A program made the translations under genes and the position numbers. A stretch of 64,000 nt of DNA from Bradyrhizobium oligotrophicum S58 (lineage in GTDB: Bacteria; Pseudomonadota; Alphaproteobacteria; Rhizobiales; Xanthobacteraceae). Below are positions 29,665-37,643 of the stretch, piece after piece. The stretch spans positions 4,187,001 to 4,251,000 of the forward strand of contig NC_020453.1 of NCBI RefSeq assembly GCF_000344805.1, in the 5' to 3' direction. Below the pieces are notes generated by a model. That model was not told the origin of the DNA. It ran no database searches and saw only the letters and a list, made by a program, of their open reading frames with translations. The stretch's first letter is position 1. The number at the start of each line of letters is the position of its first letter.

Positions 29665-29859
29665 TGTCGGGCTGCTCTGAGCATTTGTTTACGGTATTGC
29701 CCCCTTGTCGCGGTGCGGTGCAGGAGGGCACATGCCACGGATACGGGCGATGTGGCATTATAAGATGCGCCGGGCTTGTACAAGCAGGTGCAGGGCTCCC
29801 ACGGGACCTCAAATCGGCCGTACTTGGCAAGCAGGGCAGGGTTTTCAGGTTCAGCTGCA

Positions 29860-30963
29860 ATGATTCTGACCGCACTTGGCCTCATGAGTGGCACCTCGCT
29901 CGACGGGGTGGACCTGGCCCTGATCGAGACCGACGGGCGGCAGATCAGGACCCTCGGTCCCTCCGGTTACCGGCCGTACAGCGCGGCTGAACGCAGCCTG
30001 TTGCGCGAGGCTCTCGTGGATGCGGTGCAGATCGAGCGGCGCGAGGCGCGTCCCGGCCGGCTGCGCGAGGCCGAGCACGCGGTCACGGTGGCACACGCGG
30101 AAGCGATCGCGGCGTTCCTGGCGCAGAACCGGCTCAAGCCCGAGGACATCGACATCATCGGCTTTCATGGCCAGACGGTCCTGCACCGGCCGGAGCGGCG
30201 GCTGACCGTCCAGATCGGGGACGCCGGCGCGCTGGCCAAGGCGGTCCACATCCCGGTGATGCATGATTTTCGCGCCGCCGACGTCGATTTCGGCGGGCAG
30301 GGCGCGCCTTTCGTGCCGGTCTATCACCGCGCGCTGGCGCAGTCGCTGTCGCGTGAAGGGCCGATCGCCGTGGTCAATATCGGCGGCGTCTCCAACATCA
30401 CCTATATCGACGGCGATGACGTGCTGATTGCCTGTGACACCGGTCCGGGCAATGCGCTGCTCGACGATTTCATGCACCGGACCACGGGCCAGGCATTCGA
30501 TCAGGATGGCCGCGTGGCCGGGCAGGGCGCACCGGACGAGGCCTGGATTGCCAGCGCGCTGGCACTGCCGTTCTTTGCGTTGCCGCCGCCGAAATCGCTC
30601 GATCGCAACGACTTCGCCGCTTTGAAGCTCGGTGATGTCAAACCGGCGAACGGCGCGGCGACGTTGACGGCCTTCACGGCGGCGGCGATCGCCCGCATCG
30701 TCCCGCTGCTGCCGAAGCCGCCGGCGAGCTGGATCGTCTGCGGCGGCGGCGCCCGCAACCACACCATGATGCGGATGCTGCGGGAGCGCTTGGCGCCGGC
30801 GAGCGTCGAATCAGCGGATGCGCTGGGCTGGTCGGCCGATGCCATCGAGGCGCAGGCGTTCGGCTTCCTGGCGGTGCGCGGCATGAAGGGCCTGCCGCTG
30901 AGCTATCCCGCCACCACCGGCGTGCCTTTCCCGATGACCGGAGGCGTGATCGCACGTCCCTGA
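29860..30963 (+). CDS. anmK: Anhydro-N-acetylmuramic acid kinase
   Basis: Converts 1,6-anhydro-MurNAc from cell-wall turnover to MurNAc-6-phosphate. 367 residues from the ATG at 29860, which gives the conserved start LTALGLMSGTSLDGVD (ATP-binding loop). Also visible: GFHGQTVLHRP, DFRAADVDFGGQGAPFVPVYH, NIGGVSNIT, CDTGPGNALLDD and CGGGARN. The divergent tyrS next to anmK is a frequent arrangement in alphaproteobacteria. An in-frame ATG at 29776 would add an unlikely 28 residues. Confidence 0.95.
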   Translation: MILTALGLMSGTSLDGVDLALIETDGRQIRTLGPSGYRPYSAAERSLLREALVDAVQIERREARPGRLREAEHAVTVAHAEAIAAFLAQNRLKPEDIDIIGFHGQTVLHRPERRLTVQIGDAGALAKAVHIPVMHDFRAADVDFGGQGAPFVPVYHRALAQSLSREGPIAVVNIGGVSNITYIDGDDVLIACDTGPGNALLDDFMHRTTGQAFDQDGRVAGQGAPDEAWIASALALPFFALPPPKSLDRNDFAALKLGDVKPANGAATLTAFTAAAIARIVPLLPKPPASWIVCGGGARNHTMMRMLRERLAPASVESADALGWSADAIEAQAFGFLAVRGMKGLPLSYPATTGVPFPMTGGVIARP

Positions 30964-31032
30964 TCCATGCAATTGCATGGATCTTGACAGTTCCATGCGA
31001 GTGCATCTAGTTTGATGCATCTGCATCAAACT
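30962..31032 (+). promoter_or_regulatory. Promoter with three ATGC-N4-GCAT operator-like dyads upstream of the GST gene
   Basis: Three copies of ATGC-N4-GCAT lie at 30967-30978, 30995-31006 and 31015-31026. The first is the core of a perfect 22 bp palindrome (30962-30983). The third is the core of an inverted repeat with 10 bp arms (31009-31018 and 31023-31032). An exact TTGACA -35 element at 30984-30989 lies between sites 1 and 2. A weak -10 (TAGTTT, 31008-31013) follows at 18 bp spacing and touches site 3. The GST start codon is 13 bp downstream of the last arm. The geometry fits a repressor that blocks RNA polymerase. Confidence 0.65.
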
Positions 31033-31044
31033 GCCGAGGATGTC

Positions 31045-31725
31045 ATGGCGCCTGTCCTGAAGCTGATCAGCCACAAGCTCTGCCCCTATGTGCAACGCGC
31101 CGTCATTGCGCTCAATGAAAAGGGCGTTGCCTTCGAGCGGATCGACATCGATCTCGCCGACAAGCCCGACTGGTTCCTGAAGATCTCGCCGCTCGGTAAG
31201 GTGCCGGTGCTGGTGGTGCCCACGGCTGACGGGGCTGAGGTGGCGCTGTTCGAGAGCAACGTGATCTGCGAGTACATCGAGGACACGCGGGCCGGCGCCA
31301 AGCTGCATCCGGAGGACGCGCTGCAGCGCGCCCAGCATCGCGCCTGGATGGAGTTCGGCTCGGCGATATCAGGCGATCTCTGGGGCCTGGAGACGACGCA
31401 AGACGCGGCGGTCTTCGCGTCCAAGCGCGAGGCGCTGACGGCGAAGTTCGCGCGCGTCGAGGAGGCGCTGGGCGACGGGCCGTATTTCGATGGCACGCGC
31501 TTCAGCCTGGTCGATGCCGTGTTCGCACCGATCTTCCGCTACTTCGATGTTTTTGATGCTTACGGTGATCTTGGCATCTTCGCCGCCACGCCGAAGGTGC
31601 GTGCCTGGCGCGATCAGCTCGCGCAGCGGCCGAGCGTGAAGACGGCAGTCAGCGCGGACTATCCGCAGCTGCTGCGCGCATTCCTCGCGCGGCATGACGC
31701 GTATTTGTTGAAGCAGGCGGCGTAG
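31045..31725 (+). CDS. Glutathione S-transferase family protein
   Basis: 226 residues from the ATG at 31045 with GAGGA five bases upstream. A longer frame from 31012 would run through the operator. Residues about 1-85 are a thioredoxin-fold GST_N domain with LCPYVQRAVIAL (a Cys-Pro at the catalytic position, omega/zeta-like) and the cis-proline GKVPVLVV. Residues 95-220 are the helical GST_C domain. It probably takes part in glutathione-dependent detoxification or thiol transfer. The elaborate upstream operator suggests tight induction by an unknown compound. Confidence 0.9.
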   Translation: MAPVLKLISHKLCPYVQRAVIALNEKGVAFERIDIDLADKPDWFLKISPLGKVPVLVVPTADGAEVALFESNVICEYIEDTRAGAKLHPEDALQRAQHRAWMEFGSAISGDLWGLETTQDAAVFASKREALTAKFARVEEALGDGPYFDGTRFSLVDAVFAPIFRYFDVFDAYGDLGIFAATPKVRAWRDQLAQRPSVKTAVSADYPQLLRAFLARHDAYLLKQAA

Positions 31726-31766
31726 AAGGGCCGTTGGTCTCAGGCGCTCACGCTACTCGCGCTGTC

Positions 31767-31862
31767 ATCGCCCGGCTTGACCGGGCGATCCAGTACGCCG
31801 AGACGCCGATGATCGCCCGAGAAGCCGCGGCGTACTGGATCACCCGCTTTCGCGGGTGATCC
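31767..31862. repeat. Clustered hairpins (palindromic repeat)
   Basis: Hairpin A: ATCGCCCGG / CCGGGCGAT (31767-31775 and 31781-31789). Longer arms CAGTACGCCG (31791-31800) and CGGCGTACTG (31828-31837) pair around the middle. Hairpin B: an 11 bp stem GGATCACCCGC / GCGGGTGATCC with a TTTC loop (31837-31862). Confidence 0.65.
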
Positions 31863-31908
31863 AGCGGAATATGTGGCTGCAGGCGATGCGCGCGGGAGAG
31901 CTTTCAAT

Positions 31909-32035
31909 CGTAGGGTGGGCAAAGCCGCAGGCGTGCCCACCATTGTCCCCGAGTTCTCGAATGAAAATGGTGGGCACGGCGCATTGCGACGATCCGTGTG
32001 GATGGAGAGGCGATCGCGCCTTTGCCCACCCTACG
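31909..32035. repeat. REP-like element with nested inverted arms
   Basis: Outer arms CGTAGGGTGGGCAAAG (31909-31924) and CTTTGCCCACCCTACG (32020-32035). Inner arms GTGCCCACCATT (31933-31944) and AATGGTGGGCAC (31966-31977). It is a typical rhizobial palindromic repeat, related in style to the element at 11311. Confidence 0.75.
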
Positions 32036-32066
32036 GATCGCGGCCCTTGCGACACCACGCCCAGCC

Positions 32067-32714
32067 TCATCTCACATTGGCGAGACGCATGTCCAGATAC
32101 GCCGTGATGGTTTCCATCAACGGCTCGAGCTTGCCGTCGAAGAAGTGGTTGGCGCCGGGAATGACCTGCTGGTCGATCACGATGCCCTTCTGCGTCTTCA
32201 GCTTGTCGACCAGCGTGTTGACGTCCTTGGGCGGCACGACCGCATCCTTCTCGCCATGGACGATCAGGCCCGAGGACGGGCAGGGCGCCAGGAACGAGAA
32301 GTCGTAGAGGTTGGCCGGCGGCGCGATCGAGATGAAGCCCTCGACCTCGGGGCGGCGCATCAGGAGCTGCATGCCGATCCAGGCGCCGAACGAGAAGCCG
32401 GCGACCCAGCAGGCGCGTGCTTCGGGGTTGATCGTCTGCGCCCAGTCGAGCGCGGACGCGGCATCCGACAGCTCACCGGTGCCGTGGTCGAACGAGCCCT
32501 GGCTGCGGCCGACGCCGCGAAAGTTGAAGCGCAGCACCGAGAAGCCGCGATGGGCGAAAGCGTAGTAGCACTGGTACACGATCTGATGGTTCATCGTGCC
32601 GTGGAACTGCGGATGCGGATGCAGGATCATCGCGATCGGCGCGTTCTTCTGCTTGGCCGGATGGTAACGGCCCTCGAGGCGGCCCGCCGGACCGTTGAAG
32701 ATGACTTCAGGCAT
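32067..32714 (-). CDS. Alpha/beta hydrolase (dienelactone hydrolase-like)
   Basis: 215 residues, cytosolic. The nucleophile elbow is GFSFGA (Ser about 107). The oxyanion strand is ILHPHPQFHGTMN. Then come DFSFLAPCPSSGLIVHGEKDAVVPP (catalytic Asp region) and ANHFFDG (catalytic His). Length and motifs fit the small alpha/beta hydrolases common in alphaproteobacteria, whose substrates are mostly unknown. Confidence 0.85.
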   Translation of the reverse strand: MPEVIFNGPAGRLEGRYHPAKQKNAPIAMILHPHPQFHGTMNHQIVYQCYYAFAHRGFSVLRFNFRGVGRSQGSFDHGTGELSDAASALDWAQTINPEARACWVAGFSFGAWIGMQLLMRRPEVEGFISIAPPANLYDFSFLAPCPSSGLIVHGEKDAVVPPKDVNTLVDKLKTQKGIVIDQQVIPGANHFFDGKLEPLMETITAYLDMRLANVR

Positions 32715-33034
32715 CAGAGAATCCTTGGCAGAGGGTCGACCACCTTCGTCCGTGCTTCATCTGGCGCCTCGCCGACGATATCAGCAGAAAAAGTGGTGAT
32801 CGAGCGCCATCCGTTCGCTTGGACGGAGCGGCGCTGGCGTGACTGGAAGTTGGCCTTCTAGCATGGTGCGCGGGGCAAAAAGCAAGGATTTTCAACGCCC
32901 GGCGAGGCCGCTGCAACAGAGACGCTTGCCGTGCCGCCGATTCATTGGCGTAGCGGAGCGGCCGCCAAGTGTGACCCGAATGCGCCTGCAATTCGATGAA
33001 AATGCTGGTGTTTTCGTCTGCTGCTTGGACGGCT
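32715..33034. other. Intergenic region, nothing recognised
   Basis: About 320 bp between the end of the LytTR gene and the start of the hydrolase gene, both on the minus strand. Short overlapping frames are not protein-like. The hydrolase promoter should lie here. Confidence 0.4.
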
Positions 33035-33883
33035 TCAGCGCGGAGCTACCGCCGGCTCCAGCTGTGCAACGGCGCTGCGATAGCGGCGACTGCCCTGCAC
33101 CGATTGTCCGCCGTCGAACGTCAGGTCGAATTCGCCCGAGGGCAGAACCGAAAGCGCGGTGACCCGGGCCATGTTGACCAGTCGGCTGCGATGGATGCGG
33201 ACTAGCGCGAAGCGGGCGAGCTCGGCCTCGGCGGCCGACAAGGTGCCGCGGATCAGATGCCGCCTGCCGTCGGCCATGGCGTATTCGACGTAGTTGCCGG
33301 CTGCGGCGACCCACAGAATATCGGCCGTGGAGATGCGGATGCGGTTCGCGCCGTCGCGCAGCCAGAGTGTGGCAGGGGCCGGAGGCTCGGATCGCGGTGC
33401 GGGCTCTCGGATGGTGCTCGCACGATAGCCGTCATACAGCCAGAGCGTGGCGCCGATGAGCAGCGCGGTCATGACGTCCTTGCGGAACTCGTACACGATG
33501 GTGGCGAGCGAGAGCTGGAAGTCGTAGGCGCCGCCTGCGGTCCACATCAGCAGCTTGCGCAGCATCACCATGCCGATGATGTGAAGCGCAGAGAAGATGA
33601 TGACGGCGGCAATGGCGAGCGCGACGTGATGGACCGTGGCGGCCGGCGCCCGCCGGATCGATCGAACGGTTGCGACCAGCAGCGGCGCCAACAGGATGAT
33701 GACGACAATGCTCGTCATTTCCCACAGCAGCTGCCTTTCCAGATCGGAGGCCGCGCCCCGCCGGACGGCATCGTGGGCGGCCGAGAGGGCGTTGACGACG
33801 CCGATGCCGAGCGAGAGCCCGGCCATTGTCGCGTAGAACATCCGATCATCCGGACGCAGCATCGAGCCGACGAGCTTGTTCAT
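33035..33883 (-). CDS. Membrane-anchored LytTR-family transcriptional regulator
   Basis: 282 residues from the ATG at 33883. A GTG ten codons upstream is also possible. Four hydrophobic segments lie at about 13-35, 55-75, 83-105 and 130-150. The C-terminal LytTR DNA-binding domain (about 180-275) carries DILWVAAAGNYVEYAMADGR, LVRIHRSRLVN and GSRRYRSAV. It has no response-regulator receiver, so a membrane signal probably acts directly on the DNA-binding domain. It is divergent from the cysteine desulfurase gene with 116 bp between. LytTR sites (imperfect direct repeats) could not be identified confidently. Confidence 0.85.
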   Translation of the reverse strand: MNKLVGSMLRPDDRMFYATMAGLSLGIGVVNALSAAHDAVRRGAASDLERQLLWEMTSIVVIILLAPLLVATVRSIRRAPAATVHHVALAIAAVIIFSALHIIGMVMLRKLLMWTAGGAYDFQLSLATIVYEFRKDVMTALLIGATLWLYDGYRASTIREPAPRSEPPAPATLWLRDGANRIRISTADILWVAAAGNYVEYAMADGRRHLIRGTLSAAEAELARFALVRIHRSRLVNMARVTALSVLPSGEFDLTFDGGQSVQGSRRYRSAVAQLEPAVAPR

Positions 33884-33999
33884 GGCACCGGACCCGCTAT
33901 CTCCATCTCGCACCCGACGATACCACGCCGCGGGTCACGCATCATCATGGCGCAGACAAGCGATGGTCGTTCGTGGCGCCAATTGATAAGAACGGACCG

Positions 34000-35163
34000 A
34001 TGGCCGACAGGATCTATCTCGACTGGAACGCGACGACCCCGCTGCGGCCGCAAGCGCGCGCAGCGATGATCGCCGCCATGGAACTGGTCGGCAATCCCTC
34101 GTCGGTTCACGCCGAAGGCCGCAAGGCGCGGCGGCTGACGGAGGATGCCCGCGAGGTGATCGCGCGCGGGCTTGGCACCGTCGCGCGCCGCGTCGTGTTC
34201 ACCTCCGGCGGAACCGAGGCCAATGTGCTTGCCTTGAGCCCAGGGCTGCGCGCACCGGCCGGCACCGTCGAGCGGCTTCTGGTGTCGGCGGTCGAGCACG
34301 CCTCGGTGCTGGCCGGCGGCCGGTTCGCGCCATCAGCAGTGCAGACGATCCCTGTCACTCCCTCCGGCGTGGTCGATCTCGGCCGCCTGGAAGCTCTGCT
34401 GGCGGGCGGGCCGCCGGCGCTGGTGGCCGTGATGGCCGCCAACAACGAGACCGGGGTGCTTCAACCGGTTTCGAAAGTCGCTGAGATGGTGCACCAGGCG
34501 GGAAGCCTGCTGCACGTCGACGCGATCCAGGCATTTGGGAAAATACCACTCGATATCAAACAGATGGGCGCAGACCTTGTGACCATCTCTGCGCACAAGA
34601 TCGGTGGACCCAAGGGCGTCGGCGCGCTGGTGCTGGGCGCCGGCGTGGAGGAGCCGATTCCGGTTCTGCGCGGCGGCGGCCAGGAGCGCGGCCGCCGGGC
34701 TGGAACCGAAAATGTGGCCGGAATTGCCGGATTTGGCGCCGCGGCCGGCGCTGCCCTGGCTGCGATCGACGTGGATCTGGTCCGGCTCACGGCGCTGCGC
34801 GACCGCCTGGAAGCAGGCCTCCGTCAGACCGCTGACGCGACGGTCTTTTCGTCCGATGCAGCGCGGCTGCCGAATACCACGCTGTTCACGGCCCCGGGGC
34901 TCAAGGCGGAGACCGCCGTGATCGGCTTCGATCTCGAAGGTATTGCGGTGTCATCCGGCTCGGCCTGCTCGTCCGGCAAGGTGCAGCCGTCGCACGTCCT
35001 GGAGGCGATGGGCGTTGGTTCCGCGGCAGCCCAGGGAGCGGTGCGCCTCAGTCTGGGCTGGTCCACGACGGAGGCGGACGTCGATCGCTGCCTGCAGGCT
35101 TGGCGAAAGCTGTCATTGACCCTACTTAAGGGAGGCGACGAAACAGCGCTTGAGCGATTCTAA
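34000..35163 (+). CDS. Cysteine desulfurase (IscS/NifS-like)
   Basis: 387 residues from the ATG at 34000, giving the conserved start MADRIYLDWNATTPLRP. The PLP lysine is in ISAHKIGGPKGVG. The mobile-loop catalytic Cys is in SSGSACSSGKVQPSHVL, typical of group I desulfurases. It takes sulfur from cysteine for Fe-S cluster assembly or thiolation. It lies 84 bp upstream of sufB on the same strand, as in many rhizobial suf loci. A second, SufS-type desulfurase follows at 38963. Confidence 0.93.
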   Translation: MADRIYLDWNATTPLRPQARAAMIAAMELVGNPSSVHAEGRKARRLTEDAREVIARGLGTVARRVVFTSGGTEANVLALSPGLRAPAGTVERLLVSAVEHASVLAGGRFAPSAVQTIPVTPSGVVDLGRLEALLAGGPPALVAVMAANNETGVLQPVSKVAEMVHQAGSLLHVDAIQAFGKIPLDIKQMGADLVTISAHKIGGPKGVGALVLGAGVEEPIPVLRGGGQERGRRAGTENVAGIAGFGAAAGAALAAIDVDLVRLTALRDRLEAGLRQTADATVFSSDAARLPNTTLFTAPGLKAETAVIGFDLEGIAVSSGSACSSGKVQPSHVLEAMGVGSAAAQGAVRLSLGWSTTEADVDRCLQAWRKLSLTLLKGGDETALERF

Positions 35164-35216
35164 GGGCGTGATTTCGTCGCCGAAACGTCGTAAGACGGTT
35201 CCAGAACGTGTCCACC

Positions 35217-35235
35217 GCGGTCCTTGAAACCGCGA
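35217..35235 (+). other. Small hairpin upstream of sufB
   Basis: CGCGGT and ACCGCG arms (6 bp) with a 7 nt loop, a few bases before the sufB ribosome site GGAGG. It might affect sufB translation or mark a processing point between the desulfurase gene and sufB. No Irr, RirA or IscR box was seen in this 84 bp gap. Confidence 0.35.
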
Positions 35236-35247
35236 GCGGAGGATTGA

Positions 35248-36744
35248 ATGCCAGCCGTACAAGAGACGGTCGACCGCGTCAGGCGGATCGACGTCGACCA
35301 ATATCGTTATGGGTTCGAGACCGTCATCGAATCCGAGAAGGCTCCGAAGGGGCTTTCGGAAGACACGATCCGCTACATCTCGGGCAAGAAGAACGAGCCC
35401 GCCTGGATGCTCGAATGGCGCCTGGAGGCCTATCGCCGCTGGCTGACCATGACCGAGCCGACCTGGGCGCGCGTCGACTACCCGAAGATCGACTTCCAGG
35501 ATCTGTATTATTACTCGGCGCCGAAGCCGAAGAAGCAGCTCTCCTCGATCGACGAGATCGATCCGGAGATCCTGAAGACCTATGAGAAGCTCGGCATTCC
35601 CCTGCGCGAGGTCGCGCTGCTCGAAGGCGTCGAGCCGGTGCCGGGCGCCGGCAGTCCCGAGAGCCGCAAGATCGCGGTCGACGCCGTGTTCGATTCGGTG
35701 TCGGTGGCGACGACGTTCAAGGAGGAGCTGAAGAAGGCCGGCGTGATCTTCATGCCGATCTCGGAAGCCATCCGCGAGCATCCGGAGCTCGTGCAGAAGT
35801 ATCTCGGCAGCGTGGTGCCGACCTCCGACAATTTCTATGCGACGTTGAACTCGGCTGTCTTCTCCGACGGCTCGTTCGTCTATATTCCGCCGGGCGTGCG
35901 CTGCCCGATGGAGCTGTCGACCTATTTCCGCATCAACGAGCGCAATACCGGCCAATTCGAGCGCACGCTGATCATCGCCGACAAGGGCGCCTATGTCAGC
36001 TACCTCGAAGGCTGCACGGCGCCGCAGCGCGACGAGAACCAGCTGCACGCCGCCGTGGTCGAGCTGGTCGCGCATGACGATGCCGAGATCAAGTATTCGA
36101 CGGTGCAGAACTGGTATCCGGGCAATTCGGAAGGCAAGGGCGGCATCTACAATTTCGTCACCAAGCGTGGCGACTGCCGCGGCGCCCACTCCAAGATCTC
36201 CTGGACCCAGGTCGAAACGGGATCGGCGATCACCTGGAAATATCCGAGCTGCATTCTGCGCGGCGACAATTCCCGTGGCGAGTTCTACTCGATCGCGATC
36301 TCCAACGGCTACCAGCAGGTGGACTCGGGCACCAAGATGATCCATCTCGGCAAGAACACGACCAGCCGGATCATCTCCAAGGGCATTGCCGCAGGCCGCT
36401 CGCAGAACACCTATCGCGGTCTGGTGACGGCGCATCGCAAGGCGTCCAACGCGCGCAACTTCACCGCCTGCGATTCGTTGCTGATCGGCGACAAATGCGG
36501 CGCGCACACCGTCCCCTATATCGAGGCCAAGAATTCCTCGGCCACGTTCGAGCACGAGGCGACGACGTCCAAGATCTCCGAGGACGTGCTGTTCTATTGC
36601 ATCCAGCGCGGTCTTTCGCAGGAGGAGGCGGTCGGGCTCGTCGTCAACGGCTTCGTCAAGGACGTGCTGCAGCAGCTGCCGATGGAGTTCGCGGTCGAGG
36701 CGCAGAAGCTGATCTCGATCAGCCTCGAAGGCTCGGTTGGGTAG
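35248..36744 (+). CDS. sufB: Fe-S cluster assembly scaffold SufB
   Basis: 498 residues. A component of the SufBCD scaffold that builds Fe-S clusters in the cytosol. Typical motifs include [54 protein letters not shown] broken across positions 252-287, and the C-terminal [23 protein letters not shown]. The start is preceded by GGAGGATTGA. It is the first gene of the core suf cluster, separated from sufC by a palindromic repeat. Confidence 0.97.
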   Translation: MPAVQETVDRVRRIDVDQYRYGFETVIESEKAPKGLSEDTIRYISGKKNEPAWMLEWRLEAYRRWLTMTEPTWARVDYPKIDFQDLYYYSAPKPKKQLSSIDEIDPEILKTYEKLGIPLREVALLEGVEPVPGAGSPESRKIAVDAVFDSVSVATTFKEELKKAGVIFMPISEAIREHPELVQKYLGSVVPTSDNFYATLNSAVFSDGSFVYIPPGVRCPMELSTYFRINERNTGQFERTLIIADKGAYVSYLEGCTAPQRDENQLHAAVVELVAHDDAEIKYSTVQNWYPGNSEGKGGIYNFVTKRGDCRGAHSKISWTQVETGSAITWKYPSCILRGDNSRGEFYSIAISNGYQQVDSGTKMIHLGKNTTSRIISKGIAAGRSQNTYRGLVTAHRKASNARNFTACDSLLIGDKCGAHTVPYIEAKNSSATFEHEATTSKISEDVLFYCIQRGLSQEEAVGLVVNGFVKDVLQQLPMEFAVEAQKLISISLEGSVG

Positions 36745-36746
36745 GG

Positions 36747-36848
36747 CCTCATCCTGAGGAGGCCGCTAGGTGGCCTTCTCGAAGCATGATGTCAGCATGG
36801 TTGGCCTCGGTCCTTCGAGACGCGCCTGCGGCGCTCCTCAGGACGAGG
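36747..36848. repeat. REP-like palindrome inside the suf operon
   Basis: Arms CCTCATCCTGAGGAG (36747-36761) and CTCCTCAGGACGAGG (36834-36848) are inverted with one mismatch. Internal pairing also occurs (CCTTCTCGAAGC versus TCCTTCGAGAC). It occupies nearly the entire 124 bp sufB-sufC gap and belongs to a repeat style common in rhizobial genomes. It could form a stable mRNA structure that alters the sufB:sufC ratio. Confidence 0.75.
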
Positions 36849-36868
36849 AACAGACAGAAGAGAAAACA

Positions 36869-37621
36869 ATGGCACTACTCGAAATCAAGAACCTCCAGGT
36901 CCGCGTCGAGGAGCGTGAGATTCTCCACGGCCTGACGCTGACGATCGACGCCGGCAAGGTGCACGCGATCATGGGGCCGAACGGCTCCGGCAAGTCGACG
37001 CTGAGCCACGTCATCGCCGGCAAGCCGGGCTACGAGGTCACCGGTGGCGAGATCCTGTTCAAGGGCGAGGACCTGTTGGCGATGGCGCCGGACGAGCGCG
37101 CCGCCAAGGGCGTGTTCCTGGCGTTCCAATATCCGGTCGAGATCCCCGGCGTCGCCACCATGACGTTCCTGCGCACGGCGCTCAACGCGCAGCGCAAGGC
37201 GCGCGGCGAGGAGGAGTATTCGACGCCGGATTTTCTCAGGAAGGTGCGCGAGATCTCCAAATCGCTCAGCATTCCGCAGGACATGCTCAAGCGCGGCGTC
37301 AATGTCGGCTTTTCCGGCGGCGAGAAGAAGCGCAACGAGGTGCTGCAGATGGCGCTGTTCCAGCCCTCGCTCTGCATCCTCGACGAGATGGATTCCGGCC
37401 TCGACATCGACGCGCTGCGCATCGCTGCTGACGGGGTCAACGCGCTGCGCTCGCCGGAGCGCTCGATGATCGTGATCACCCACTATCAGCGATTGCTGAA
37501 CTACATCGTGCCCGACGTCGTTCACGTGATGTCGAAGGGCCGCGTCGTGAAGAGCGGCGGCAAGGAGCTTGCGCTCGAGCTGGAGGCGTCCGGTTACGCC
37601 CAGTTCGAGGACGCCGCCTGA
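36869..37621 (+). CDS. sufC: Fe-S cluster assembly ATPase SufC
   Basis: 250 residues from the ATG at 36869. ABC-type ATPase of the SufBCD complex. Walker A GPNGSGKST, Q-loop FQYPVEIPG, ABC signature FSGGEKKR, Walker B LCILDEMDSGLDID, switch His in VITHYQR. An upstream in-frame start at 36770 lies within the repeat and is rejected. It is followed by sufD after 22 bp. Confidence 0.97.
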   Translation: MALLEIKNLQVRVEEREILHGLTLTIDAGKVHAIMGPNGSGKSTLSHVIAGKPGYEVTGGEILFKGEDLLAMAPDERAAKGVFLAFQYPVEIPGVATMTFLRTALNAQRKARGEEEYSTPDFLRKVREISKSLSIPQDMLKRGVNVGFSGGEKKRNEVLQMALFQPSLCILDEMDSGLDIDALRIAADGVNALRSPERSMIVITHYQRLLNYIVPDVVHVMSKGRVVKSGGKELALELEASGYAQFEDAA

Positions 37622-37643
37622 TCGCTCCGTGAATGGATCTGTG

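Larger units (their letters stand above)
31726..32066. other. Repeat-filled gap between convergent genes
   Basis: About 340 bp between the GST gene (+) and the alpha/beta hydrolase gene (-), almost entirely made of the hairpins at 31767-31862 and the repeat at 31909-32035. No coding sequence recognised. The structures may terminate transcription from both sides. Confidence 0.55.

Noticed and set aside
35164..35247. Iron-responsive (Irr/RirA/IscR) site before sufB
   Set aside because: Looked for TTTAGAA-type and IscR-type palindromes. Only a short hairpin was found.
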